The position numbers and the translations under genes are program-made. The notes beneath the pieces are model-generated. The model was not told the origin of the DNA and searched no databases. It was given only the letters and a program-made list of their open reading frames with translations. Positions 43,685-54,346 of a stretch of DNA of 64,000 bases are shown piece by piece (the stretch's first letter is position 1; the number at the start of each line of letters is the position of its first letter). The DNA is taken from assembly GCF_001307275.1 (NCBI RefSeq), contig NZ_CP012831.1:3402501-3466500 (forward strand). The letters run 5' to 3'. This DNA comes from Pseudomonas fluorescens (GTDB taxonomy: Bacteria; Pseudomonadota; Gammaproteobacteria; Pseudomonadales; Pseudomonadaceae).

Positions 43685-45075
43685 CCCAGATGTGCGAGGG
43701 CGTGACGGAACGCCGGTGGCAGGTTGTCGCCAAATCGCACCCGGCCATCGGCCTGGGTGAAGATGCCCATGTTCGCCAGCCAGGTTTCGAACTCCGGCGC
43801 CGGCTTCAGGCCCAGGGTCTGGCGGGCGTAGAGGGCGTCGTGGAACGAGGTGGTCTGGTAGTTGAGCATGATGTCGTCGGAGCCGGGGATGCCCATGATG
43901 AAGTTGATCCCGGCCACGCCCAGCAGGGTCAGCAGGGTATCCATGTCGTCCTGGTCGGCTTCGGCGTGGTTGGTGTAGCAGATGTCGCAGCCCATCGGCA
44001 CGCCCAGCAGCTTGCCGCAGAAGTGGTCTTCGAGGCCGGCGCGGATGATTTGTTTGCCGTTGTACAGGTATTCCGGGCCGATGAAGCCTACAACCGTGTT
44101 TACCAGGAACGGGTTGAAATGCCGTGCCACGGCGTAGGCCCGGGTCTCGCAGGTCTGTTGATCGACGCCGTGGTGGGCGTTGGCCGACAGCGCGCTGCCC
44201 TGGCCAGTTTCGAAATACATCAGGTTGTTGCCGAGGGTGCCGCGATTCAGGCTCAGCCCGGCGTCGTAGCCTTCCTGCAAGATGTTCAGGCTGATGCCGA
44301 AACTGGCGTTGGCCGCTTCGGTGCCGGCGATGGACTGGAACACCAGGTCCAGGGGCACGCCGCGGTTCGCCGCTTCGATGGAGGTGGTGACGTGGGTCAG
44401 CACGCAGCCTTGGGTGGGGATGTCGTAGCGCTGGATGATGGCGTCGAGCATTTCCAGCATGGCGCAGATCGAGGCCGTGCTGTCGGTGGCCGGGTTGATG
44501 CCGATCATGGCGTCGCCGTTGCCAAAGAGCAGGCCGTCGAGGATGCTCGCGGCGATCCCGGCGGGTTCGTCGGTGGGGTGGTTGGGTTGCAGGCGGGTGG
44601 ACAAGCGCCCGCGCAGGCCGAGGGTGCCGCGGAATTTGGTGACCACGCGGATTTTCTGCGCCACCAACACCAAATCCTGCACGCGCATGATTTTCGACAC
44701 GGCCGCGACCATTTCCGGCGTCAGGCCGGGGGCCAGTGCCCGCAGGCTTTGTTCATCGGCGGCGTCGCTGAGCAGCCAGTCGCGAAAGCCGCCAACCGTG
44801 AGGTGGCTGACGGTGGCTAAGGCTTGTTTGTCGTGGGTGTCGACGATCAACCGGGTGACTTCGTCGGCCTCGTAAGGAATCAGCATTTCCTGCAGGAAAT
44901 GGCTGAGGGGCAGGTCGGCCAAGGCCATTTGCGCGGCCACCCGCTCGCCATCGTTGAGTGCCGCGATCTCGGCCAGGAAATCTCCCGAGCGCGCCGGGCT
45001 GGCCTTGGCCATCAGGTCTTTGAGGCTGTCGAAGCGATAGGTCTGGGCGCCGACGGAATGGGCGAATGCGGCCAT
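43681..45075 (-). CDS. eutB: Ethanolamine ammonia-lyase large subunit
   Basis: This 464-aa catalytic TIM-barrel subunit binds ethanolamine and the cobalamin upper face. Conserved blocks are [91 protein letters not shown] C-terminal half. It is the first gene of eutBC, behind a gap of 286 bp that contains a REPIN and a weak sigma-54-like site. The product acetaldehyde should be oxidised by the dehydrogenase at 46992. Confidence 0.98.
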   Translation of the reverse strand: MAAFAHSVGAQTYRFDSLKDLMAKASPARSGDFLAEIAALNDGERVAAQMALADLPLSHFLQEMLIPYEADEVTRLIVDTHDKQALATVSHLTVGGFRDWLLSDAADEQSLRALAPGLTPEMVAAVSKIMRVQDLVLVAQKIRVVTKFRGTLGLRGRLSTRLQPNHPTDEPAGIAASILDGLLFGNGDAMIGINPATDSTASICAMLEMLDAIIQRYDIPTQGCVLTHVTTSIEAANRGVPLDLVFQSIAGTEAANASFGISLNILQEGYDAGLSLNRGTLGNNLMYFETGQGSALSANAHHGVDQQTCETRAYAVARHFNPFLVNTVVGFIGPEYLYNGKQIIRAGLEDHFCGKLLGVPMGCDICYTNHAEADQDDMDTLLTLLGVAGINFIMGIPGSDDIMLNYQTTSFHDALYARQTLGLKPAPEFETWLANMGIFTQADGRVRFGDNLPPAFRHALAHLG

Positions 45076-45114
45076 GGGCGGTGTCCTCCTGATTCTCTAA
45101 ATAATTCAAATACG

Positions 45115-45130
45115 CGCAGATCTGAAGCCT
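45115..45130 (-). promoter_or_regulatory. Weak sigma-54-type promoter upstream of eutB
   Basis: On the minus strand AGGCTTC-AGAT-CTGCG keeps the GG-N10-GC spacing of -24/-12 elements, but matches the consensus TGGCACG-N4-TTGC only partly. It would start transcription about 28 bp before eutB ATG 45075. It may be a secondary start; eutB can also be read from the eat promoter. Confidence 0.35.
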
Positions 45131-45142
45131 GTGGGGGAGCCC

Positions 45143-45232
45143 TGTGGGAGCAAAGCTTGCTCGCGATAGCGGAGTGTCAGAAAAGTATTCTCCACTGATA
45201 CATCGCTATCGCGAGCAAGCTTTGCTCCCACG
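45143..45232. repeat. REPIN, GAGCAAAGCTTGCTCGCGA variant
   Basis: TGTGGGAGCAAAGCTTGCTC and its inverted mate lie 40 bp apart between eutB and the ethanolamine permease gene. It may separate expression of the two within the cluster. Confidence 0.9.
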
Positions 45233-45360
45233 GGCTTTCCCACACAGGGCTATCTCCTTAGGGCCATCCCTAAAGCAGGGTTCTCCCACAAAAAGGGAGG
45301 GGACGGCGTGCACTTTTAAATGGCAGGCGCCAGGCCCTCGGCCCGGCGCCGGTGCAACGT

Positions 45361-46731
45361 TCAGATACCTGTGAGCATAGCGTCCGCCGGCGCATCGGAG
45401 CGTTGCTTGGCGGTCAGTTGGAAATACAGGTAGCCGACAACCATGAACGCCAGGAACACCAAGCCAATCACCATGTTGAACCACGCCATCGCCACCAGGC
45501 ACACCACCGCCAGGAACAGCGCAATGCCCGGTACGATCGGGTAGCCCGGCGCACGGAAGGTGCGTTCCAGGTTCGGTTCGGTCTTACGCAATCTGAACAG
45601 GCTGAGCATGCTGATGATGTACATCACGATGGCGCCGAACACCGACATGGTGATCATCGCCGCCGTCAGGCTCATGCCTTGCAGGTTGACCAGGCCATCG
45701 CTGTAGATCGCCGCGATGCCGATGACGCCGCCGGCTAGGATCGCCCGGTGCGGGGTCTGGAAGCGCGACAGTTTCGCCAGGCCACGGGGCAGGTAGCCGG
45801 CCCGGGCCAGGGCGAAGAACTGCCGCGAGTAGCCGAGGATGATCCCGTGGAAGCTTGCCACCAGGCCGAACAGGCCGATCCACACCAGCATGTGCATCCA
45901 GGTCGAGTCGTTGCCGACCACCGCCTTCATGGCCTGGGGCAGCGGGTCGTTGATGTTCGACAGGGTGCGCCAGTCGCCCACGCCGCCGGCCATGATCATC
46001 ACGCCGATGGCGAGGAACACCAGGGTCAGGATGCCGCTGACATAGGCGCGGGGAATCGTGCGTTTCGGGTCCTTGGCTTCTTCGGCGGCCATGGCCGCGC
46101 CTTCGATGGCGAGGAAGAACCAGATGGCGAAGGGAATCGCCGCGAAAATGCCCGGGATCGAGGCGAGGCTGAACTCGTTGGAGCCGGCCCAGCCATTGAG
46201 CACGAAGTTACTGAAGCTGAAGCCCGGCGCGACCACGCCCATGAACACCAGCAACTCGGCGACCGCCAGCACGGTGACCACCAGCTCGAACGCGGCGGCG
46301 ATACTGACGCCGAGGATGTTCAGGGTCATGAACACGATGTACGCGCCAACCGCCGCGAGCTTGGGGTCCAGTTCGGGAAATTGCACGTTGAGGTAGGCGC
46401 CAATCGCCATGGCGATGGCCGGGGGCGCGAAGACGAATTCGATCAGGGTGGCGATCCCGGCGATCAACCCGCCTTTCTCGCCAAAGGCCCGTCGGCTGTA
46501 GGCAAAAGGCCCGCCGGCGTGAGGAATCGCGGTGGTCAGTTCGGTGAAACTGAAGATGAAGCAGGTGTACATCAGCGCCACCATGAGGGCGGTGACGAGA
46601 AAGCCCAGGGTCCCGGCGGTGCCCCAGCCGTAGCTCCAGCCGAAGTACTCGCCGGAAATCACCAGGCCGACGGCGATGCCCCATAAATGCAGGGTGCCGA
46701 GTGTGGGTTTGAGTTGGGTGGTAGAAGTCAT
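45361..46731 (-). CDS. eat: Ethanolamine permease
   Basis: This 456-aa, twelve-helix APC transporter has the N-terminal LHLWGIAVGLVISGEYFGWSYGWGTAGTLGF typical of ethanolamine permeases (Eat, called EutP in some genomes; the long motif is residues about 16-46 and is abbreviated here). Central blocks EGAAMAAEEAKDPKRTIPRA and FHGIILGYSRQFFALAR also fit. It imports ethanolamine across the inner membrane. A good sigma-54 promoter lies 65-80 bp upstream. It is adjacent to eutBC and the acetaldehyde dehydrogenase gene. Confidence 0.96.
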   Translation of the reverse strand: MTSTTQLKPTLGTLHLWGIAVGLVISGEYFGWSYGWGTAGTLGFLVTALMVALMYTCFIFSFTELTTAIPHAGGPFAYSRRAFGEKGGLIAGIATLIEFVFAPPAIAMAIGAYLNVQFPELDPKLAAVGAYIVFMTLNILGVSIAAAFELVVTVLAVAELLVFMGVVAPGFSFSNFVLNGWAGSNEFSLASIPGIFAAIPFAIWFFLAIEGAAMAAEEAKDPKRTIPRAYVSGILTLVFLAIGVMIMAGGVGDWRTLSNINDPLPQAMKAVVGNDSTWMHMLVWIGLFGLVASFHGIILGYSRQFFALARAGYLPRGLAKLSRFQTPHRAILAGGVIGIAAIYSDGLVNLQGMSLTAAMITMSVFGAIVMYIISMLSLFRLRKTEPNLERTFRAPGYPIVPGIALFLAVVCLVAMAWFNMVIGLVFLAFMVVGYLYFQLTAKQRSDAPADAMLTGI

Positions 46732-46795
46732 AAGTCCTCTCTGTCTTTTTTATTGTTTGATCTGTTGGACTTTCGGGTTTGCTGTGGAGCGGGCA

Positions 46796-46811
46796 CGCAA
46801 GGCTCATGCCA
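46796..46811 (-). promoter_or_regulatory. Sigma-54 promoter of the ethanolamine permease gene
   Basis: The minus strand reads TGGCATG-AGCC-TTGCG, one mismatch from the -24/-12 consensus TGGCACG-N4-TTGC with exact GG-N10-GC spacing. The start of transcription would fall near 46784, about 53 nt before ATG 46731. A sigma-54 activator gene (49002) completes the circuit. Confidence 0.8.
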
Positions 46812-46851
46812 GAGCGGTGGGACGGTAAATTGATGTTGTCAGTGAGGGCGT

Positions 46852-46948
46852 CATCGCGAGCAAGCTCGCTCCCACAGTGGATCTGTTGCCAACCCTGAAA
46901 AAAGAGTTATCCACAGATCCCTGTGGGAGCGAGCTTGCTCGCGATAGC
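46852..46948. repeat. Inverted REP pair in tail-to-tail order
   Basis: ATCGCGAGCAAGCTCGCTCC (46852-46875) comes first and TGTGGGAGCGAGCTTGCTCG (46921-46948) second, the opposite order to most pairs here. It lies between the aldehyde dehydrogenase stop and the permease promoter. Confidence 0.88.
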
Positions 46949-46991
46949 TATCTAAAGGGCAAAGCAGGAGAACCTGCCTCGCCCCAAGGGC

Positions 46992-48512
<1,521 letters not shown>

Positions 48513-48583
48513 GATGAGTTCTCCTTGGCTTTTGTGCTTATACGGGAGGCCGCGCAAAATTGAGCGCTGGTAATAAAGCCTAG

Positions 48584-48599
48584 AGCAAAGGTTGGGCCA
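48584..48599 (-). promoter_or_regulatory. Sigma-54 promoter of the aldehyde dehydrogenase gene
   Basis: The minus strand reads TGGCCCA-ACCT-TTGCT with exact GG-N10-GC spacing. Transcription should start near 48573, about 60 nt before ATG 48512. The activator gene lies divergently just beyond. Confidence 0.8.
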
Positions 48600-48662
48600 T
48601 TGCCTTGCAGGGCCCGTAAATCAAGACTTTAGGAGGAGTTGGTCGGACAAACGGAGGGGGTG

Positions 48663-48722
48663 TGTGACGCTTGCGATACAGCGGGTGTGACAGTTTGTGC
48701 CAGATGCGAGACAGTCTGTGAC
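48663..48722. promoter_or_regulatory. Triplicate TGTGAC, candidate activator-binding sites
   Basis: TGTGAC occurs at 48663, 48686 and 48717, 64-140 bp upstream of the -24 element and in the divergent region toward the activator gene. Number and position suit an upstream activating sequence for the sigma-54 activator. The exact consensus is not known to me. Confidence 0.4.
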
Positions 48723-48821
48723 TGGCAGGTCGCGCCAGCATTGCAAAGGCGGTTGGGCTGGAGGATGCTGGGCTTCGATCCTGGAATCTCTGGCAACTGT
48801 TTTTTGTGACAGGACAGCTTT

Positions 48822-48953
48822 TGTGGCGAGGGAGCTTGCTCCCGCTGGAGCGCGAAGCGGTCCCAAGGCAGCCAACTCGGTCAGCCTGATACACCGCAAA
48901 CTCAGGTTTTGGGGCTGCTGCGCAGCCCAGCGGGAGCAAGCTCCCTCGCCACG
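48822..48953. repeat. REPIN, GGGAGCTTGCTCCC class
   Basis: TGTGGCGAGGGAGCTTGCTC and the inverted mate ending CTCCCTCGCCAC flank a 90-bp core with an internal GCTGCTGCGCAGC hairpin. It occupies most of the divergent region 48513-49001 before the regulator gene. Confidence 0.9.
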
Positions 48954-49001
48954 GGGTATGTGTTGGCAGGTCCAAAGGTCCTTCGGGGAGAATAATAAGA
49001 A

Positions 49002-50909
49002 ATGCACAGCAACCATTTGAGTCGCCATGCCCAGCAAGTCCTGACGGTCACCCAGGGCAAGGCCCATCTGCAGGGCCCTGGCAGCGATCCGTCGATTGCC
49101 CGTTCCTGGCTGCGCTGCCTCGAGGACTATCACCTCGACCCGGCCCAGAACCTGGCGCCGACGGTGCTCGAGCATGGCCGGGTGCTGGAGAGCCGCGAGC
49201 GCTTGCAACAGGTGCTGCACATCGCCGGCAATGAAATGACCAGCCTGCACCAACAACTCTCCGGCGCCGGTCACGCGGTGCTGCTGACCGACGCCCGGGG
49301 CGTGATCCTCAACTGCGTCACCGCTCCCAGCGAACGGAAGATTTTCGAACGGGCCGGCCTCTGGCTCGGCGCCGACTGGAGCGAAGCCTGCGAAGGCACC
49401 AACGGCATCGGCACCTGCCTGGTGGAACGCCAGGCCCTGACCATCCACCAGGAAGAGCACTTTCGTGGCCGCCACACCGGCCTGACCTGCTCGGCCAGCC
49501 CGGTGTTCGATCCCCAGGGCGAATTGCTGGCGGTGCTCGACGTCTCCTCGGCCCGGCCGGACGTGTCGCGGCAGAGCCAGTTCCACACCATGGCCCTGGT
49601 CAATCTCTCGGCGAAGATGATCGAGAGCTGCTATTTCCTCCGTTGCTTCGACAATCAATGGCTGCTGCGCTTTCATTTGCAGGCCGAATCCGTGGGGCTG
49701 TTCAGCGAGGGCTTGCTGGCGTTTGATGGCGAAGGGCGGATCTGCGCGGTCAACCAGAGCGCGCTCAATCTGTTGGGGCATATTCGCGGCGGTTTGCTGG
49801 GCCAGCGGGTGGAAGACTTTTTCGACTGTTCACTGGATGAATTGCTGGGGCGGGCCAGTGCCCAGGCCAGCGCCAGTTGGCCGCTGCGCACCCGTGATGG
49901 CCGGCATTTGTTCGCCGTGTTGCGTGGGCAGCCGCGCAGTGTGCCGGTGCCGGTCGCGCCGGCGCTGCTCAAGGCCATCGAGCCTACTCGTCTGCCGGGC
50001 ATCTGCCTGGGGGACGCGGCGTTGCAGGAGCATTTTCGCAAGGCGCTGCGGGTGTTCGAACGCGATGTGCCGTTGCTGATCCATGGTGAAACCGGCTCCG
50101 GCAAGGAGGCGTTCGCCAAGGCCGTGCACCACGCCAGCCAGCGCGCCGGCAAGCACTTCGTCGCCCTCAACTGCGCGGCCATCCCCGAAAGCCTGATCGA
50201 GAGCGAACTGTTCGGTTATCGCGGCGGCAGCTTCACCGGCGCGCGCAAGGAAGGCATGCGCGGCAAGCTGCAACAGGCCGACGGCGGCACGCTGTTCCTC
50301 GATGAAATCGGCGACATGCCCCTGGCCTTGCAGACTCGTTTGCTGCGAGTGCTGGAAGATCGCCAGGTGGTACCCATCGGCGGCGAACCCGAGGCGGTGA
50401 ACGTGCGCATCATCAGCGCCACCCACCGGCAGTTGCTCGACCGGGTGCGGGACGGCAGTTTTCGCGAGGATTTGTACTACCGCCTCAATGGCTTGGAAAT
50501 CCCCCTCCCGCCTTTGCGCGAGCGCAGTGACAAGTCGCAGTTGCTGGATTTTCTGTTGGCTGAAGAGAGCGGGGCCGAGACGGTACTCATCGAAGAGCCG
50601 GCGCGCCAGGCGTTGCTGGGATTCGACTGGCCGGGCAACGTGCGGCAACTGCGCAATGTGCTGCGGACCCTCGCCGCGCTGTGCGACGGTGGGCGGATTG
50701 GGTTGGAGGACTTGCCGGCGATGATCCGCCAGCGCCCGGTTGCCGTGGTTGAAACGGTGGCAGAACGGCCACTGGAAGATGCCGAGCGCCTGGTGTTGCT
50801 CGATGCACTGGAGCGCCAGCGTTGGCATATGACCCACACCGCGGAACAACTGGGGATCAGCCGCAATACCCTTTACCGGAAGTTGCGCAAACACGCTATC
50901 GCTCGCTGA
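49002..50909 (+). CDS. eatR: Sigma-54-dependent Fis-family activator (EatR/AcoR-like)
   Basis: This 635-aa activator has an N-terminal GAF domain (about 65-215; CEGTNGIGTCL, LTCSASPVFDPQG), a PAS-like domain (about 230-315), an AAA+ domain with Walker A GETGSGKE, GSFTGA loop (variant of GAFTGA) and Walker B FLDEIGD, and a C-terminal Fis-type HTH (TAEQLGISRNTLYRKL). It should sense ethanolamine or acetaldehyde and activate the sigma-54 promoters of eat-eutBC and the aldehyde dehydrogenase. Divergent placement and P. aeruginosa synteny (PA4021, EatR) support this. Confidence 0.92.
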   Translation: MHSNHLSRHAQQVLTVTQGKAHLQGPGSDPSIARSWLRCLEDYHLDPAQNLAPTVLEHGRVLESRERLQQVLHIAGNEMTSLHQQLSGAGHAVLLTDARGVILNCVTAPSERKIFERAGLWLGADWSEACEGTNGIGTCLVERQALTIHQEEHFRGRHTGLTCSASPVFDPQGELLAVLDVSSARPDVSRQSQFHTMALVNLSAKMIESCYFLRCFDNQWLLRFHLQAESVGLFSEGLLAFDGEGRICAVNQSALNLLGHIRGGLLGQRVEDFFDCSLDELLGRASAQASASWPLRTRDGRHLFAVLRGQPRSVPVPVAPALLKAIEPTRLPGICLGDAALQEHFRKALRVFERDVPLLIHGETGSGKEAFAKAVHHASQRAGKHFVALNCAAIPESLIESELFGYRGGSFTGARKEGMRGKLQQADGGTLFLDEIGDMPLALQTRLLRVLEDRQVVPIGGEPEAVNVRIISATHRQLLDRVRDGSFREDLYYRLNGLEIPLPPLRERSDKSQLLDFLLAEESGAETVLIEEPARQALLGFDWPGNVRQLRNVLRTLAALCDGGRIGLEDLPAMIRQRPVAVVETVAERPLEDAERLVLLDALERQRWHMTHTAEQLGISRNTLYRKLRKHAIAR

Positions 50910-50925
50910 GCCACTGATAATTGAT

Positions 50926-50973
50926 CTGCTGACTGCTGACTGCTGACTGCTGACTGCTGACTGCTGACTGCTG
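50926..50973. repeat. Heptanucleotide tandem repeat (CTGCTGA)
   Basis: CTGCTGA is repeated exactly six times (50926-50967) plus a further CTGCTG. It lies 17 bp after the eatR stop and directly beside a REP, outside any gene. Copy number could vary by slippage. Confidence 0.95.
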
Positions 50974-50974
50974 T

Positions 50975-51160
50975 TGTGGCGAGGGAGCTTGCTCCCGCTG
51001 GGCTGCGCAGCAGCCCCAAGCTTTCTTTCCCACCCTGAAACCGAAAGCGACTGCTGCGCAGTCGAGCGGGAGCAAGCTCCCTCGCCACAAAAGCCGGGTA
51101 GTACATTCAACATCGCCGCAAACTGACCCACCGCTATCGCGAGCAAGCTCGCTCCCACAG
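50975..51160. repeat. Class-2 REPIN followed by a class-1 solo REP
   Basis: TGTGGCGAGGGAGCTTGCTC (50975) pairs with a mate ending at 51090. A class-1 REP (CTATCGCGAGCAAGCTCGCT) follows at 51134-51160. Together with the heptamer repeat they fill the gap 50910-51255 apart from the mpl leader. Confidence 0.9.
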
Positions 51161-51255
51161 GGGATTTGCAGTGTCCTGATGGCTGGCGTTCGAAACACAA
51201 GGTGCGATTTCCCCCTCCCTACGCTAACCTGCGGCCATGTTTTACGAGGTCGACT

Positions 51256-52605
51256 ATGCACATCCATATTCTCGGTATTTGCGGCACTTTCATGGGTTCG
51301 ATGGCGGTCCTGGCCAAGGAGCTGGGCCATCACGTGACCGGTTCCGACGCCAACGTCTATCCGCCGATGAGCACCCAGCTGGAAGCCCAGGGCATCGAAC
51401 TGACCCAAGGCTACGACCCGGCGCAACTGGACCCGGCACCGGACCTGGTGGTCATCGGCAACGCCATGTCCCGGGGCAACCCGGCGGTGGAGTACGTGCT
51501 CAACAAAGGCCTGCCGTACGTGTCCGGGCCGCAGTGGCTGGCCGATCACGTGTTGCAGGGCCGTTGGGTCCTGGCCGTGGCCGGCACCCACGGCAAGACC
51601 ACCACCAGCAGCATGCTCGCCTGGGTCCTGGAGCACGCGGGCATGAGCCCGGGTTTCCTGATCGGTGGCGTGCCGCAGAATTTCTCGGTGTCGGCGCGCC
51701 TGGGTGGCACGCCGTTCTTCGTGATCGAGGCGGACGAATACGACAGCGCGTTTTTCGATAAACGCTCGAAATTCGTCCACTACCGTCCACGCACGGCGAT
51801 CCTCAACAACCTTGAGTTCGATCACGCCGACATCTTCCCCGACCTGGCGGCCATCGAGCGGCAGTTCCACCATTTGGTGCGCATCATTCCGAGCGAAGGC
51901 CTGGTGATCCATCCGACCACCGAACCGGCCTTGCAGCGCGTCATTGAAATGGGCTGCTGGACCCCGGTGCAAACCACCGGTGCGGGCGGTCAATGGCAGG
52001 TGAAGTTGCTCAAGGATGACGGTTCGCAATTTGAAGTCATGTTCGAAGGCCAGTCCCAAGGCGTGGTCGAGTGGGGCATGACCGGCCAGCACAACGTCGC
52101 TAACGCCCTGGCGACGTTGGCGGCGGCCCGGCATGTCGGCGTGGTGCCGTCCATGGGCATTGCCGCGTTGAGCGCGTTCAAGAGCGTGAAGCGGCGAATG
52201 GAGAAAGTCGCCGAGGTCAACGGCATCACCATTTATGACGACTTCGCCCACCACCCAACGGCCATCGCCACCACCCTCGACGGTTTGCGCAAGCGCATCG
52301 GCGAGGCGCCGCTGATCGCGATCATCGAGCCCCGCTCCAACTCCATGAAGCTCGGCGCTCACCGCGATGGCCTGCCGGAAAGCGTGGTCGATGCCGACCA
52401 GGTGATCTGGTACGCACCCGCCAACCTCGGCTGGGACCTCGGCGCCACCGCCGCGCTGTGCACGGTGCCGTCGATTGTCAGCGATTCCCTGGAAGGCATC
52501 ATCGAGCGCGTGAAGAGCCAGGCCCAGCCCGGTACCCACGTGGTGATCATGAGCAACGGCGGCTTCGGCGGCCTGCATGGCAAGCTGGCCGAGGCACTGA
52601 AATGA
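51256..52605 (+). CDS. mpl: UDP-N-acetylmuramate:L-alanyl-gamma-D-glutamyl-meso-diaminopimelate ligase
   Basis: This 449-aa Mur-ligase family enzyme attaches recycled tripeptide to UDP-MurNAc, returning murein fragments to peptidoglycan synthesis. It shows the N-terminal [17 protein letters not shown], the ATP motif [28 protein letters not shown] and [14 protein letters not shown] 51256 matches the family start; the longer frame to 51166 is rejected. Its stop overlaps ubiX by 4 bp. Confidence 0.97.
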   Translation: MHIHILGICGTFMGSMAVLAKELGHHVTGSDANVYPPMSTQLEAQGIELTQGYDPAQLDPAPDLVVIGNAMSRGNPAVEYVLNKGLPYVSGPQWLADHVLQGRWVLAVAGTHGKTTTSSMLAWVLEHAGMSPGFLIGGVPQNFSVSARLGGTPFFVIEADEYDSAFFDKRSKFVHYRPRTAILNNLEFDHADIFPDLAAIERQFHHLVRIIPSEGLVIHPTTEPALQRVIEMGCWTPVQTTGAGGQWQVKLLKDDGSQFEVMFEGQSQGVVEWGMTGQHNVANALATLAAARHVGVVPSMGIAALSAFKSVKRRMEKVAEVNGITIYDDFAHHPTAIATTLDGLRKRIGEAPLIAIIEPRSNSMKLGAHRDGLPESVVDADQVIWYAPANLGWDLGATAALCTVPSIVSDSLEGIIERVKSQAQPGTHVVIMSNGGFGGLHGKLAEALK

Positions 52606-53249
52606 ACACGCGCTTGGAGAGCAATGGTCCTGAACGCATCACACTGGCGATGACCGGTGCTTCCGGCGCCCAGTACGGTTTGCGCCTGCTCGATTGCCTG
52701 GTGCGTGAAGACCGCGAGGTGCACTTCCTGATCTCCAAGGCCGCGCAACTGGTGATGGCCACCGAGACCGACGTGACCCTGCCGGCCAAGACCCAGATGA
52801 TGCAGGCCTTCCTCACCGAATACACCGGTGCGGCGGCGGGGCAGATTCGCGTGTATGGCAAGGAAGACTGGATGTCACCGGTGGCGTCGGGCTCCGGCGC
52901 GCCGGCGGCCATGGTGGTGGTGCCGTGCTCCACCGGGACGCTGTCGGCGATTGCCACCGGGGCCTGCAACAACCTGATCGAACGGGCGGCGGACGTCACG
53001 CTCAAGGAGCGCCGCCCGTTGATCCTGGTGCCGCGGGAAGCGCCGTACTCGAGCATTCACCTGGAGAACATGCTCAAGCTGTCGAACATGGGCGTGACCA
53101 TCCTGCCGGCCTCGCCGGGTTTCTATCACCAGCCGCAGACCATCGACGACCTGATCGATTTCGTCGTCGCGCGGATTCTCAATCTGCTGAACATCCCCCA
53201 GGACATGCTGCCGCGCTGGGGCGAGCATCATTTGAGCAGCGATGAATAA
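52602..53249 (+). CDS. ubiX: Flavin prenyltransferase UbiX
   Basis: This 215-aa flavoprotein makes prenylated FMN, the cofactor of the UbiD decarboxylase in ubiquinone synthesis. Conserved [30 protein letters not shown] and [20 protein letters not shown] are present. The start overlaps the mpl stop (ATGA), and the end overlaps the lipoprotein gene by 8 bp, so the three are co-translated. Confidence 0.97.
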   Translation: MNTRLESNGPERITLAMTGASGAQYGLRLLDCLVREDREVHFLISKAAQLVMATETDVTLPAKTQMMQAFLTEYTGAAAGQIRVYGKEDWMSPVASGSGAPAAMVVVPCSTGTLSAIATGACNNLIERAADVTLKERRPLILVPREAPYSSIHLENMLKLSNMGVTILPASPGFYHQPQTIDDLIDFVVARILNLLNIPQDMLPRWGEHHLSSDE

Positions 53250-53526
53250 GCTGCTGATCGTGCTGCTGGCGCTGCAACTGACCGGCTGCGCCACCGCCCG
53301 CACCCTCGACGCGGCCAAGCCCGGTGCGCCGCTGGTGTACGCGGGCACGCGCCTGGATCTTTACGCCCTCAACGGCGGCTGCTGTGCCAAGGACCGCTTT
53401 GGGGCCGAGGCACCGAGCTATCCTGGCGTCGATCTGCCGGGCAGTGCGCTGCTGGATACCTTGTTGTTGCCGTTGTCGTTGTTCACAGCAATCGGCGTGG
53501 GGTTCCGAGCGACTGGGGGGATGTAG
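53242..53526 (+). CDS. YceK/YidQ family lipoprotein
   Basis: This 94-aa small lipoprotein has signal [13 protein letters not shown] and lipobox LTGC (Cys16). The following [32 protein letters not shown] fits YceK/YidQ. Its function is unknown; it is likely in the inner or outer membrane leaflet. It overlaps the ubiX stop by 8 bp. Confidence 0.9.
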   Translation: MNKLLIVLLALQLTGCATARTLDAAKPGAPLVYAGTRLDLYALNGGCCAKDRFGAEAPSYPGVDLPGSALLDTLLLPLSLFTAIGVGFRATGGM

Positions 53527-53570
53527 CAAACACCAGGATGGGGGCTCGGCTTTGGGGCGGTGGCGCGCCC

Positions 53571-53653
53571 ATCGCGAGCAAGCTCGCTCCCACATTCGAC
53601 CTCATTCTTCCTGACGAAACTCGGTCAACTGTGGGAGCGAGCTTGCTCGCGAT
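53571..53653. repeat. Inverted class-1 REP pair
   Basis: ATCGCGAGCAAGCTCGCTCC at 53571 is followed by TGTGGGAGCGAGCTTGCTCG at 53630. They lie between the convergent ends of the lipoprotein gene and the minus-strand oxidoreductase gene. Confidence 0.9.
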
Positions 53654-53677
53654 GAGGTCCAGTCAGGCGCTGCAGAA

Positions 53678-54319
53678 TCATTTCCCCAGCTTACGCAACT
53701 CATCCGACTCCACCACCCGCACCCCATCCTGCTCTTCCAGCGCCAGGCGCCACATGGCCCGGGCCAGTTGGCAGGCTTCGATGCCGTGGTACTTGCCTGG
53801 GATCAGCTTCGACAACGGCCCGGCCAGTTGCTCGGCCAGGCGCGGTTCGACGCGGTCGCCCAGCAGCAGGGAAGGGCGGCAGATGGTCAATTGCGGCCAG
53901 CCCTGGGTCTTGAGGGCCGCCTCCATCTCACCCTTGACCCGGTTGTAGAAGATCGATGACTTGGCGTCGGCTCCCAGGGCACTGATCACCACCAGGTGCC
54001 GCGCGCCCAGTTCCCGGGCGCGCTTGGCAAACGCCACCACCAGGTCCAGGTCCACCGCGCGAAAGGCTGCTTCGGAGCCGGCTTTCTTGAGGGTGGTGCC
54101 GAGGCAGCAAAAAGCGATGTCGACCTGGCCGCTGAGTTGAGGCAACACCTGGGCCGGTTCCCCCACCGGGTTTTTCAGGCGCGGGTGTTCGGCCAGCGGC
54201 CGGCGGGTGGGGGCCAGGACCCGGGTGATGGTCGGCTCGTTGAGCAGCCGGTCCAGTAGATGTTCCCCGGTCAGCCCGGTGGCTCCGGCGAGCAAAACAT
54301 GCTGAGGCGTCAAGTACAT
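53678..54319 (-). CDS. NAD(P)-binding oxidoreductase (SDR, HTATIP2-like)
   Basis: This 213-aa protein has an atypical SDR Rossmann fold: [18 protein letters not shown] near the N-terminus, [20 protein letters not shown] and the [27 protein letters not shown] stretch with the Tyr-x3-Lys pair (YNRVK). It should bind NAD(P)H; the substrate is unknown. Start at ATG 54319. It is adjacent to, and probably separate from, the MORN/C13 gene 27 bp upstream on the same strand. Confidence 0.92.
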   Translation of the reverse strand: MYLTPQHVLLAGATGLTGEHLLDRLLNEPTITRVLAPTRRPLAEHPRLKNPVGEPAQVLPQLSGQVDIAFCCLGTTLKKAGSEAAFRAVDLDLVVAFAKRARELGARHLVVISALGADAKSSIFYNRVKGEMEAALKTQGWPQLTICRPSLLLGDRVEPRLAEQLAGPLSKLIPGKYHGIEACQLARAMWRLALEEQDGVRVVESDELRKLGK

Positions 54320-54346
54320 AGTGTTTCCCCCTTGATACGGTTCAGC

